Shown: positions 8,489-18,268, counted from the first letter of the stretch. The stretch: 64,000 nucleotides of DNA from Cladocopium goreaui (GCA_947184155.2 CAMXCT020002657.1:507001-571000); one strand, 5' to 3'. Notes: a model not told the origin generated them from the sequence alone. Translations and numbers: made by a program.

Positions 8489-10626
8489 TCGTCTTTTCAC
8501 GAGAAACGACTGGTGCTATCAAAAGGAGAGTTGAAGATCCTCCTAGTTCGAGTAGCACACCACCAAATGGTGACGATCCCATTCATCCAGATCAGCATGG
8601 TGATGTTCCACCAAATGATGATGAGATGTTGAGTGGTGATGAACCAGATGATCCTCTGGATGATGATAATCAACCTGATTACAACACTGGACATGATCCA
8701 GATGATGATGATGACCAAGAGTACATCATTCCAGATGATTATGGACCACCACCTGATGATGATTTGGATATGCCAGGAATACAGGACTCGGGGGAAACAC
8801 ATCAACCAAGTTCACCCTCAACTCCGTTTTCCAATCCTGACATTCCAATTGAAGAGATTGCTGATCCTGGACAAGATGACGATTCTCCACCAGGACCTGA
8901 TCCAACGTCAGAGCCTATCAGAGTTCAAAGGAAACAGAGACAGATCTCAACTGATTCTACTGATGCTTTACCAAAGGCAAAGGCAAAGGTGATTATCAAG
9001 AGGCCAAAGGTTCAATTACCAGGTCATGTTCAGCCAATTTCAGTTCCTACTCAGAAACCTCATGAAGATGAAGATGAAGGACCTTCACATGATCCTACTG
9101 CCTCAAATTCACATGATAATACAATTCCATTGCCAACTACTACACCAACATCGTTTACGCCAGGTGACTTTGCGCAGCCAGCGCAACAGCAGTCTTCACA
9201 AGGAACACCAGAATTGGTATCATCACAACATGATGATGATGAAACAGAACCATATGAAACAGACGACACTCCTGTTTTGACTGAGGATGACATTGCTCAG
9301 CTTCAGGAAGAAGATGTGGACACTGAACCTTACACATCAGACCACTCTCATTTTGTCAATGTTGATGGTACTGTTTTCGTTCCTTTAGGACCAAAGGTCC
9401 AAGCTGCACCTGAGTTTGGTTCATACGATGTTACTGGATTCAAACAGTTTGAACAGTATCTTGCCAAGAATGGAAAGAAGCAGCCAAAGGCAGAATCAGT
9501 TATCACCCAAGAAGTCTTGAGAAAGTATGCTAAGGAGATCAAACAAGCCAAGCTTGAAGAATTCAGAAGTTTTCTGGATTTCACTGCCATGACTTTCAGA
9601 GACAAGAGACGTCATAAGATTGATAACTATGTCACTGGCAGATGGGTGCTTACCATCAAGGTTGATAAGGATGGACAGTTCAAGAAGTTCAAGGCTAGAT
9701 GGGTATGTAGAGGCTTTCAAGATGCTCAAAAGTATGACTTACAGACTGACAGTCCTACTGCTACCAGGTATGGTTTTCGTGTGGCATCTCAGCATGCAGC
9801 CTCGATGTACTGGGATTTACTCCATTTAGACTTGAAAACTGCCTTCCTTCAGGGGGAAACGTACGACTTAGACCGCCGCGTTATCCATGTTCAGTTGCCT
9901 ACTGACATTGGTTTGCCTCCTTACTTGGTTGGTTTGTGCACTCGTTCCGTCTATGGACTTGCGGACGCACCACGTAGATGGTGGAACCGCCTTGACAAAT
10001 TTCTGATTTCGCTTGGTATTCAACCAACAAGAGCTGACAGGTGTACATATGTATGCTATGATGGTGCTTTTAAGGAGCCAAAACAGGTTAGCTTTGCTGA
10101 CTCTGAGGCAACAGAACCAGCACCTGTGACATACTACGTAAGCTCACAAGACAGTGAGGAAACGCGTGATGAATCCTCCGACATTGCTGAGGAAGTTCAT
10201 AAGTCTCTTTTGGTTGAAGAAAGATTGTTTTCAGCTTGTTATCAACAAGCCCAAACATGGAAACAGAGAAAAGAGTTCAAGGAGAAGAAGGTTGAAGATT
10301 GTGCTTGGACTCCTGTTGTTGATGAAACCCTGTTGAAGTTTTTGGAATCTGTTGAACACAAGTCTGGTTGGTATCCTTTTGAAAATGGCCATGCTCAAGT
10401 TGCTTATCGTGCAAAAGCTTTGAGAACTCCTGATTCACATTATGATCGAAAGAAGTTTCACTTGAGAACTTCTATTGTGAAAAGGAAAGGAGTTTGGTGG
10501 TTGCTTGAGATGAATCATGACATGAACAAGGACAATGTTTCCACAAGTTGGAAGAAGAAGCTGAAGTACTTGTTTCAGTCTTCTTACCTTCAGAGCGTAC
10601 TTATCTTGCCACGACACCACAGTTGA
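8485..10626 (+). CDS. pol: Pol part 2: acidic linker and reverse transcriptase N-terminal half
   Basis: 713 codons. Residues 1-300 are acidic, Pro/Asp/Gln-rich and probably disordered. Copia-type RT begins near residue 384 (GRWVLTIKVDKDG, then ARWVCRGF). It continues through the first catalytic Asp in LDLKTAFLQG (D449) and the YGLADAPRRWW motif (~490). After CTYVCYDG (~525), about 200 residues of unrelated sequence follow before the frame ends. The second catalytic pair lies in the next segment. The enzyme copies element RNA into DNA. The change of frame near 10555 splits the enzyme, so this copy should not make active RT without frameshifting. Confidence 0.8.
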   Translation: MIVFSRETTGAIKRRVEDPPSSSSTPPNGDDPIHPDQHGDVPPNDDEMLSGDEPDDPLDDDNQPDYNTGHDPDDDDDQEYIIPDDYGPPPDDDLDMPGIQDSGETHQPSSPSTPFSNPDIPIEEIADPGQDDDSPPGPDPTSEPIRVQRKQRQISTDSTDALPKAKAKVIIKRPKVQLPGHVQPISVPTQKPHEDEDEGPSHDPTASNSHDNTIPLPTTTPTSFTPGDFAQPAQQQSSQGTPELVSSQHDDDETEPYETDDTPVLTEDDIAQLQEEDVDTEPYTSDHSHFVNVDGTVFVPLGPKVQAAPEFGSYDVTGFKQFEQYLAKNGKKQPKAESVITQEVLRKYAKEIKQAKLEEFRSFLDFTAMTFRDKRRHKIDNYVTGRWVLTIKVDKDGQFKKFKARWVCRGFQDAQKYDLQTDSPTATRYGFRVASQHAASMYWDLLHLDLKTAFLQGETYDLDRRVIHVQLPTDIGLPPYLVGLCTRSVYGLADAPRRWWNRLDKFLISLGIQPTRADRCTYVCYDGAFKEPKQVSFADSEATEPAPVTYYVSSQDSEETRDESSDIAEEVHKSLLVEERLFSACYQQAQTWKQRKEFKEKKVEDCAWTPVVDETLLKFLESVEHKSGWYPFENGHAQVAYRAKALRTPDSHYDRKKFHLRTSIVKRKGVWWLLEMNHDMNKDNVSTSWKKKLKYLFQSSYLQSVLILPRHHS

Positions 10627-11810
10627 CACCTGAGATTGTTGAAGAACTCTTGGAACACTTCATGGACCCTGTGAATGGCAGTAATGCTAAGGGAAGAAAA
10701 CCTATTGGCATGTGTTGTTTACATGTTGACGACTTGTTCATTACTGGAACCCCAGAGTTTCTGGAGAAGTTCAAGAAAGTTGTCAAGTCACAATTCAAGA
10801 TTGGTCATGAAGATGTGAATGACTTGATGTTCACTGGTCAACGTGTGAAATGGATCATTGACGAGAAGACTAAGAAGAAATCACACATCACTGTTGAACA
10901 GTCACTTTGTGTCAGTGAACTTACTGAGGTTGTAATACCAAAAGGTTTGAAGGATGAAGACAAATGTGACAAGGATCTCCACACTGCCTATAGATCGCTC
11001 TTAGGTAGTATCAACTGGTTACAATCAAGAACTCAATTTCAGTCATGTTATCAGTTTTCACGTTGTGCTTCTGCCGCTGCTTCCCCCACCATAGGTGATT
11101 GCAAAACGCTGAACAAACTTTGCAGGCAAATTGTAGGTGACCCGATGGAACTTATGTTCTGGCCACTTCAAGGTGATCCTAGATTAGTTGCGATGCCAGA
11201 TGCAGCGTTTAGGAACAACAGCGACAAATCATCACAGCGCGCGATGGTTATTTTCATGGCTGAACCAAGAAAGGAAAAGAGCAAAAACACCAGAGGTTCT
11301 CTTATTTTCTTTGAATCTACCAAAATCAAACGAACCACTTTGAGCACAACTGTTGCAGAGTTGTATGCACTCATGAAGTGTTATGGTACATGTCAAATGT
11401 TGAGAGGACTGATCAAGGACATCACTGGACTTTCAAGTGAGATTCATATGAGGACTGATGCAAACAATCTTGTGACTACTGCCAGCACTACTCATGTTCC
11501 TGAACAACAAGAGACCATTCATATGATTCAGATGCTTAGGAAAGAAGCATGTTCAGGTTCCATTGCTGACTTGTCACATATCAGAACTCAATGGTGTTTA
11601 GCTGATTGTTTGACCAAGAAGTCTGCTAATCCTCAGAATCTTATTGATGCTGTTCGACAAGGTGTTCTTAAGGAAGTTGATGCTCATCCACCATTTAGAT
11701 CATTACTGGAACACAAAGCTTACCTCAGGTCATGGTTGCCAACAGTTTGCAGTCATGTTGATTTCAGACATGATGTATTTCTGTTAGGTGACACCTTGAG
11801 GGATTCTTGA
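10548..11810 (+). CDS. pol: Pol part 3: RT C-terminal half and RNase H
   Basis: 420 codons in the same frame as Pol part 1. It carries the RT motif CCLHVDDLFITG (D61, D62; the copia YVDD position) and the thumb region (MFTGQRVKW, YRSLLGSINWLQSRT). RNase H follows, with its acidic residues in order: D218 (PDAAF), E271 (VAELYAL), D304 (RTDANN) and D353 (CLADCLTKK). All are conserved. RNase H degrades the RNA template during cDNA synthesis. Meaningful homology starts near 10555, so the nominal start is only the place where this frame opens. Confidence 0.82.
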   Translation: MEEEAEVLVSVFLPSERTYLATTPQLTPEIVEELLEHFMDPVNGSNAKGRKPIGMCCLHVDDLFITGTPEFLEKFKKVVKSQFKIGHEDVNDLMFTGQRVKWIIDEKTKKKSHITVEQSLCVSELTEVVIPKGLKDEDKCDKDLHTAYRSLLGSINWLQSRTQFQSCYQFSRCASAAASPTIGDCKTLNKLCRQIVGDPMELMFWPLQGDPRLVAMPDAAFRNNSDKSSQRAMVIFMAEPRKEKSKNTRGSLIFFESTKIKRTTLSTTVAELYALMKCYGTCQMLRGLIKDITGLSSEIHMRTDANNLVTTASTTHVPEQQETIHMIQMLRKEACSGSIADLSHIRTQWCLADCLTKKSANPQNLIDAVRQGVLKEVDAHPPFRSLLEHKAYLRSWLPTVCSHVDFRHDVFLLGDTLRDS

Positions 11811-11815
11811 CTATT

Positions 11816-11832
11816 TTTTGAATTTGTGCCTG
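11816..11832 (+). promoter_or_regulatory. Internal copy of the 17-nt pre-LTR motif
   Basis: TTTTGAATTTGTGCCTG occurs here, between the pol stop and the ORF2 ATG. It also occurs directly against the 3' LTR in copy B (21720-21736) and in copy A (2029-2045). It may be an internal plus-strand priming site, as central polypurine tracts duplicate the 3' tract in some retroelements, or a processing or trans-splicing signal for ORF2. It is preceded by a T-rich stretch. Confidence 0.45.
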
Positions 11833-11876
11833 CGGCTCAAAAGGCAGAGTCTCGAGGACCGTACTGTTTCTTCAAC

Positions 11877-13970
11877 ATGGCGAGCTCTAGCCGGTGGAAT
11901 AGGACCTCAGCCGCAGCATCTAGCAATCAGGCACAATCGAATACTCGAGGTCAAGAATATCCCAGACCTGATTTTAGTAGAAGGCATTCAGCTGATGGAT
12001 ATGCTCTGAGAAGATCAGAGGAAATCCCAGCTGACCAATTTCGAACACCATCAACACTACCCAATGAGGATCATTTAGCATTTTGCTATGATTACAGGCG
12101 CCAAACAGATTGGTTTCAGGCTCACGAGCAAGTGTGGAAGAAGAGAGAGCGCAATTTACATACATTGATGGGTCCACACAACATGAGATCAACTGACAGA
12201 CATGAAATGTTCATGGACGCGATAGCTTGGATTTTGCACTGGGGAACTAGTCATGGAGAATTTGATGAATCTCTGAAATGGACTTCAAGTTTTCTGAAGT
12301 ATCTCTGTGGCTTTACAACTCAGGCAGAAGAAAACTGGTTTGATGAACGATGCAATGATTTCCACGTGGACATGACAGGACCACCGAGGAGAAGTTATTA
12401 TATGTCCCGCAGCAAGAAGTTATCCAGCGTGCTGAGACATTGCAGAGACAAGACATTGTTCAATGCCAGTGGAGCTATGAATATTTCTTTATTGTTTGAT
12501 CAGATGCAAGGAGACAATCCAAAGGAATATCACATGTCTGGAGCAGATTTTGCTGCTATGTTACTGTGTAATCCAAAACAACGTTTCTTTGTCGAGATCT
12601 CCATGAGATGGCAGTGGTACCCATATAGCTCAATGGCAGAGTATCCATTCGACGTTCGTCTTGGTGCTTTTCAAGGACATAGCAACCAAGTTGTCGATCC
12701 TACTGTGGCACACCACCAACTGACATATGATGAGGCTATGAGTTTGGGCTGGATTTTTCATGTCACTGATTACATGAACTTAGATTCCATTCAACAATCA
12801 GGCCTGAAGACCTTTGTGAAAGGAAGTGGAAAAGGCAGAAGGGATGCAGTTCACTTCATGTATCACAATGACAATGGTCAGGGCTATATAAGGATGGCAG
12901 AGGGCACGAAGCCTCCAAGAACCTACAGGCGACCAGTGTACCTCGTGTTGGATCCAAGTTTTATTGTGGACAACCAACTCTATCTGACAAAGAATGGTGT
13001 CATTTTATTTCATGGTGACATTCCCTTCCAGTACCTCCATGTCAAGGAACAACTCCCTACCATTGCATGTAACGTTGTTCATCAAGGACGTGGTCATTCT
13101 CTACCTCCATCAGTTACAGGTGGTTCATGGCATAGAGACACAACATGGAAACATGTCATGAAAGAGAAGGGTCCAAGTTTTATTCCTGGACAAGAGATTC
13201 CTGATGAAGTCAGAATCACAGCATGGCAATTCATGGGTCAACAAGTTGCACAAAACTATGGAAGATTGGTTTTTGGTACACCACTATGCAACGAGAATGA
13301 TTTTGACCCTGTTATGGAATCAATCTATGGTGCTGCTGCAGAAAGCTCTCAAGAAAGAGAGGTATCTGCGCAGGATGATGAAACCATGGAAAACCCATAT
13401 GAACAACCATCAAGGAGAGGACGCTCTCCAGAAAGAGAGGAACCTCAAGATGTATGGGAGCAACAACGCTCATCATCAGGAAGTTCAGAATCTCCACAAT
13501 ATGATGATCCTCAACAAGATGCTCAAGACAATCAACAAGAGGAGCCATCAGTGGAAGTCCAGGACGACCCAATGGGTGAAGAAGTTGTCAATCTCTGGGA
13601 AGCAGAAGATCCACCAGATGATATGGAAGACCCTGTTGTAGCACAGGCTACCAAAAGTTCAATTTCTGCATCGAATCCCTGGGTCCTGTATGAGGCAGGT
13701 ATTGTCTGCGCAAGAGAAGAGAGCGGTGAACTCATCAAGAACTCCTCAGGAGAAAAAGTGATAGTTCTGCGTGAATGGAACCTACTACTCTCTTCACAAA
13801 AGATAGCACTTCGTAGACAATCGATCACTCGCTCAGACTGGGAGAAGTTACCATGGACAGGACATCTATGCTTACTCTTCACCAGAGCTTGGGAGATTGG
13901 ACGCATGTTGGCACACTTCCATCGAGAAGGAAACCTTGACGCCATGGAAGGTTACATGGACTCTTGTTGA
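11877..13970 (+). CDS. ORF2: Tpt1/KptA-like RNA 2'-phosphotransferase in an LTR retrotransposon
   Basis: 697 residues from the first ATG (11877) to TGA 13968-13970. Residues ~175-400 match the two lobes of Tpt1/KptA. The N-lobe has KKLSSVLRH (R187, H188), then an ISLLF segment. The ADP-ribosyltransferase lobe has FHVTDYMNLDSIQQSGL (H295), GRRDAVHF (R321/R322, H326), RRPVYLVLD (R351/R352) and YLTKNGVILFHGDIP (N373). Tpt1 enzymes remove an internal RNA 2'-phosphate using NAD+, giving ADP-ribose cyclic phosphate, and use an Arg-His-Arg-Arg set. All four positions appear to be present. The N-terminal 170 residues are unassigned. The C-terminal third is acidic, Gln/Glu/Pro-rich, with a short conserved-looking end. 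The frame continues past the TGA into ORF3. The role in the element is unknown. Confidence 0.75.
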   Translation: MASSSRWNRTSAAASSNQAQSNTRGQEYPRPDFSRRHSADGYALRRSEEIPADQFRTPSTLPNEDHLAFCYDYRRQTDWFQAHEQVWKKRERNLHTLMGPHNMRSTDRHEMFMDAIAWILHWGTSHGEFDESLKWTSSFLKYLCGFTTQAEENWFDERCNDFHVDMTGPPRRSYYMSRSKKLSSVLRHCRDKTLFNASGAMNISLLFDQMQGDNPKEYHMSGADFAAMLLCNPKQRFFVEISMRWQWYPYSSMAEYPFDVRLGAFQGHSNQVVDPTVAHHQLTYDEAMSLGWIFHVTDYMNLDSIQQSGLKTFVKGSGKGRRDAVHFMYHNDNGQGYIRMAEGTKPPRTYRRPVYLVLDPSFIVDNQLYLTKNGVILFHGDIPFQYLHVKEQLPTIACNVVHQGRGHSLPPSVTGGSWHRDTTWKHVMKEKGPSFIPGQEIPDEVRITAWQFMGQQVAQNYGRLVFGTPLCNENDFDPVMESIYGAAAESSQEREVSAQDDETMENPYEQPSRRGRSPEREEPQDVWEQQRSSSGSSESPQYDDPQQDAQDNQQEEPSVEVQDDPMGEEVVNLWEAEDPPDDMEDPVVAQATKSSISASNPWVLYEAGIVCAREESGELIKNSSGEKVIVLREWNLLLSSQKIALRRQSITRSDWEKLPWTGHLCLLFTRAWEIGRMLAHFHREGNLDAMEGYMDSC
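13968..13970 (+). other. In-frame TGA separating ORF2 and ORF3
   Basis: Reading on from this TGA the frame stays open to 17501, and the intervening codons (RHWTDW before the next Met) look coding. The base after the stop is C, a context sometimes associated with readthrough. It could be a nonsense mutation (from TGG or CGA), a leaky stop, or a real boundary between two proteins. Confidence 0.6.
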
Positions 13971-13988
13971 CGACATTGGACAGACTGG

Positions 13989-16900
13989 ATGCGAGGTCAA
14001 GTTGCCCCAACAGGTTGGGAAGACAGACACAGTATCAGCAGAGACGAATGGAGAGAGAAGTTCTTGCTATACGAAAGAGACTTAGCAATACAGAAGGACA
14101 TGGAGTATCTCTCAGAAGCAGTCTTTGTCTTTTACACCAAGCATCTTGATCAGTTCATTCGAGAGAACAACAAACTCTGGGGAGATTTCTGCAAGAGAAA
14201 GAGAGACGATGATGGTAACATTTTGGATGCACTGGAGCTGAGTACTCGTGGGTATGACATGACTATTCCAGGAATTACAGTTCCCATGAACAAGAAAACA
14301 GTCATCCCAGATCCTGAACGGCATTTCTCGTTTTCCACAAAAATGATGATCATGGCAATCGATCTGTATGAAGATGAAGCACCTGCTAACTTTTGCCATT
14401 TTACCATCTTTGCTCTCAACAAGCTTCGACAATTTGTGGATAGCAGAAAGGAGTTGACTGCTCAGTCTTACAGATTCTTTGTTGAACATGCCTACAATCA
14501 ATTCTTTCAGCATGAAGCATTCCATCAATCTGCAAGAGCAAGGACAAAGGTCAGGGAATGTGGTTCAGGTGACTTCCACACATCTACAAAGCTCGATGGC
14601 TACATCTGGGTAGCAGGAAAAGACAAGATTGCTCACATCCCAGAATCAGAGCAACAGAATGTGGACATGGAAGATCACGATGATGATGATGCTGAAGATG
14701 ATTTGGAGTTTTTGCCAAGACTACAAGTTTTTGTGAGGCCGCAGGAGGAAAAGGCATCAGGCTCTCAAGAGAGAGAGGAAGAAGGTGTATGCTCTCAAGA
14801 GAGAGAGGAAACACCAATACCAACACAACCAGAAGAGGTGATTGCATGGTGGAATCTAGAAGAACATGAAGCAGATGTATTACCTGATGCACACCATAGC
14901 AGAACTCCTGAAGACCGGAGTGGACAATTCTTGATCAGGCAACTCAAACCAGAGCACCGCAGAATCCTGCATGAGATTACACTCACAGGTCAAAACGTCC
15001 TCAGAGGTGATGATTTGGAAGGAGGTCAACCTTTGCAGCGTGGTGACATCAGTTATTTCTCCTTGTTGTTGATGATGACAGCATTGGCAGATTCTACATT
15101 CAGAATATTTATGGATCACTGGGCACCAGCAATGGGTTTTCGAATCTCCCATGATCAGTATCATGAGTTCAAACTGGATATTACAAAGGTTCTCAAGGAC
15201 AATGAGCACATCACATCAGACAATTTCCTTGATGTTGAGGAGCCAGATTTAGCAGACGATGATCTAGAAACTCCTCTACCAGACCTTCAAGGACCAAGTG
15301 GTGCAGATCCTGAGTACAAGCACACTATTGAAAGTTTGAACATTGAGGACAAGCATATCATTTTGGAAACTGATGATGACAAATTGGTTGAGTGTACATT
15401 GAAATGGATCAGTATGTGCAACAAGAACGTTCAACAAAAGATCAAGGACAGTTTTGTCAAACAAGAAGAACGACAAGAGGAAGAAGATGAAGAAGAAGAG
15501 AAGATTGCTGTTGAAGAAGAAGAAGAAAAAGACACACAGGAGCCACATGTCCCAGCTGAAGGCTCTTCTGAGAAAGAGGAATCAGCTCCACCTGAATGCT
15601 CCTCAGAAAAGGAGGAATCAGGGGAAAAGAAAGCAGACATTCAAGATGATGAAACAGCTCCTGAAGTGAAACCTGCAATTCGACTTTACTATGGTCAAGA
15701 TATCACTGGAAACGAAGATAATTCAGTTTTTCGAAAATTGAAGGATTGTTTTTCAGATGTTTACCATGGTGAATGGGCAGGATTTTACAACAAAGGTTAT
15801 CCAGCGTCTTCGAAGCATCGACACATGTTCTGGCATGTTAAGTACAGGAAGACTATGTCTCCACATCAAGAATATTGGTACCATCTAACAGATGACCAAT
15901 TGATGAATGAGTACATTGCCAGACACAAGGATCAAAATCCACAATTAGAACTACAAGAACTCAATCAGCACATTGAATATGGTTGTAGTGATCCTAGGAT
16001 GCATCCTCTTCATCAAGACAAGGCAGAAGCATCCTCAAAGGAAGCAGAAAAGAGGATTGATGACGACTTTGGAAATCTCACAAAGGTACTCCAAGATTAC
16101 GTTGAGGACCACAAGGTCTTGCCTTACTGTGTCATCTTGCATAGCTTGGCGTACAGATATTTAGGTGGAGGCCTATCAGACCCAACATACAAGGATGCCG
16201 AATTTCCATACAGATCCTCTCCACAGATAACAGCAATGTTTTGGAATTTGGGAAACTGGTGCAGAAACAGATTTGAAAAATGCCCGGTTCCAGAAAGATT
16301 TCAACAATTCATTCCACACATTGACCACACTATGGATGAAGACCATGAAAAGTTTGATGAGAACAAAACACAATACAACAATTACTTCATCAACGTCATC
16401 AAGAACTTTGGAGGACATCTTTTCATGAATTGCGAGGCTGGTTCTTTGTATCCTCACAGAGAAAGACTCGACGAGGTTGATCTTAAAACTTGCTTCAATG
16501 ACTATCATGACTTGATGGTGGCAGCTCGCCTTGGAAAGGATGGCTATATCAAGCAAATTGCGGGATATCACACAGATGACAACGACACACGAGTTCGACA
16601 AGTCTCATGGGCAATCTTTGAAGTATCTTGTGGAAAGACAAAGGAACGAGATACAAATGAGATTGTTGACTTGACAAGAGCTAGGATGAGAATGACACGT
16701 GTGTGCGTTTATCACGTCGGACAGAAGTATGCATCAGACTCTGCTGGGATTGTTGGTGAGTGCTTAGCTGTTATGGCTTTTGAGTGTGCCAGATATCAAG
16801 TTGACTTCATCGCAGGTGATGGGAACAAGGCATGCTATTACAGCACACCAAAATCTCCAGGCGTCCCTACATATCAACACAGCCTTATCCAATTCTGGAT

Positions 16901-17501
16901 TAACAGAATGGTAGGTGTTGCAACACAAGCCATGCGCAAGTATTTTGATACATCTTGCCCTCCAATTAGGGTCAAGCACTTCATTTCTTGCAGCTATCGT
17001 GACTTGGATTTTCTTGCAACGCACTTGGATGGCATTACAACAGCAACATACACCGACGAGCTCATGACCAAGACAAATGGTAAAGGTGATTGTTGTATGT
17101 TAACAGTTGTTGAGTGGGGTCATTCACGTTTGATGTGTCAGGAACACCTTGAAGCCAATGAGGATGAAGATCACATGAACTATGTGGGTGAATTTTACTT
17201 CAAGGTAAATGAAACTTGCTTACATGGTGATCACAACATCTTCATGGTTGCCCCAAATGATCGTGATGCTCACAATCCAATTCTTATCTATCTTGATCCT
17301 TCTGATATGTCATGGAACGAACGACATCATTACAAACCTTCCTTCAAGAAGAAGCAGTATGCAGATACAAGGAAGGAAAGACAGAAGGAGAAAAAGAGAA
17401 AGGCATATGAAGATCAAGCATCAACGTATCAGGGCAACGCGAGTTGGGGTGGATCTTCATCTTCTTCGTCCAGACCATGGAGAACAAGCTTTTGGCTATG
17501 A
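13989..17501 (+). CDS. ORF3: large protein with C-terminal EEP (DNase I-like) nuclease domain
   Basis: 1170 residues from ATG 13989 to TGA 17499-17501, in the same frame as ORF2 and separated from it only by the TGA at 13968-13970. Residues 1-230 are globular and unassigned. ~230-560 are largely acidic, with two SQEREEE repeats and long Glu runs. ~570-720 contain a Trp/His-rich region (FWHVKYRKTMSPHQEYWYHL). ~745-1100 carry EEP-fold motifs: N753 (WNLGNW), E816 (NCEAG), D944/N946 (AGDGNKA) and D1081/H1082 (HGDHN). Between them lies the typical strand pattern TRVCVYHVG ... VDFIAGDGN. EEP enzymes cut nucleic acid or phosphodiesters using a metal ion. The tail is basic, then Ser-rich. The same domain is intact in copy A. 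Confidence 0.68.
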   Translation: MRGQVAPTGWEDRHSISRDEWREKFLLYERDLAIQKDMEYLSEAVFVFYTKHLDQFIRENNKLWGDFCKRKRDDDGNILDALELSTRGYDMTIPGITVPMNKKTVIPDPERHFSFSTKMMIMAIDLYEDEAPANFCHFTIFALNKLRQFVDSRKELTAQSYRFFVEHAYNQFFQHEAFHQSARARTKVRECGSGDFHTSTKLDGYIWVAGKDKIAHIPESEQQNVDMEDHDDDDAEDDLEFLPRLQVFVRPQEEKASGSQEREEEGVCSQEREETPIPTQPEEVIAWWNLEEHEADVLPDAHHSRTPEDRSGQFLIRQLKPEHRRILHEITLTGQNVLRGDDLEGGQPLQRGDISYFSLLLMMTALADSTFRIFMDHWAPAMGFRISHDQYHEFKLDITKVLKDNEHITSDNFLDVEEPDLADDDLETPLPDLQGPSGADPEYKHTIESLNIEDKHIILETDDDKLVECTLKWISMCNKNVQQKIKDSFVKQEERQEEEDEEEEKIAVEEEEEKDTQEPHVPAEGSSEKEESAPPECSSEKEESGEKKADIQDDETAPEVKPAIRLYYGQDITGNEDNSVFRKLKDCFSDVYHGEWAGFYNKGYPASSKHRHMFWHVKYRKTMSPHQEYWYHLTDDQLMNEYIARHKDQNPQLELQELNQHIEYGCSDPRMHPLHQDKAEASSKEAEKRIDDDFGNLTKVLQDYVEDHKVLPYCVILHSLAYRYLGGGLSDPTYKDAEFPYRSSPQITAMFWNLGNWCRNRFEKCPVPERFQQFIPHIDHTMDEDHEKFDENKTQYNNYFINVIKNFGGHLFMNCEAGSLYPHRERLDEVDLKTCFNDYHDLMVAARLGKDGYIKQIAGYHTDDNDTRVRQVSWAIFEVSCGKTKERDTNEIVDLTRARMRMTRVCVYHVGQKYASDSAGIVGECLAVMAFECARYQVDFIAGDGNKACYYSTPKSPGVPTYQHSLIQFWINRMVGVATQAMRKYFDTSCPPIRVKHFISCSYRDLDFLATHLDGITTATYTDELMTKTNGKGDCCMLTVVEWGHSRLMCQEHLEANEDEDHMNYVGEFYFKVNETCLHGDHNIFMVAPNDRDAHNPILIYLDPSDMSWNERHHYKPSFKKKQYADTRKERQKEKKRKAYEDQASTYQGNASWGGSSSSSSRPWRTSFWL

Positions 17502-17614
17502 ATGAGTGTAGACTTCTTTAAATGAAGATAACACAGCATGAGAGGCCATGTACAGTCTTTTCTGTGCATCAATTTATTTCACACAGATGGCATATACTCT
17601 TTTAGATAGAGATA
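17502..17614 (+). other. Copy B 3' untranslated region, left part
   Basis: Matches 1389-1501 of copy A, then is interrupted after ...GAGATA by the nested TIR element. The region resumes at 21194 with ATGCCACAAGTG. Confidence 0.8.
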
Positions 17615-18268
17615 CTTTGGTGCCAGCTCGGACTTATAAGTGGGTTATAACCTAGGGTTATATCCCAGTTACTAAGTCATAACTTCTTAGCTAACTTTTT
17701 GTAACTTTTTTTTTGCTATAAAAAAAGTGTCTTTAAAAGTGATCAAATTTTGATCTTTTTGATGATTTTGAGTGTTTGCTGTTTGAAGCGTTTTCAACTG
17801 CCCAAAAAAATGCCAAATGGAGCGGTTTTCAAACCTCTAAAAACTATTTTTGTTGGAACAGCCGTTTTCAGCATGTCAAACACTATAATTAATCACGTGT
17901 TAAAACCCAAACTGTGAATGAAGATGTGTTCATGTCCACTAGAGAGGATGTATTGCTTGAAGAAGTGTCCAGGTGTTCACTTTACCTTGGCTAAATGCTG
18001 CAGAGTCCCTTTGACAAAACTCAATTTTTGCAGGATATCCTAGATGTCTTCAACGTAATTACAATATACATCAACATACCCATACCTGCCAACAAATGCA
18101 TGCAGTATTCAAAACAGAAATGCAGCATACCCTTCTTCATAAGTGCAATCTTCCTTTGGAGCAACGCAGTGTGTTTTTGCAGAACAATATCCCTATGAAA
18201 TATCAAATGTTCCTTTAAAAGATACACCATGCCCTTTGGAGGAGTACAGTGTGCATTTAACAAAATTT

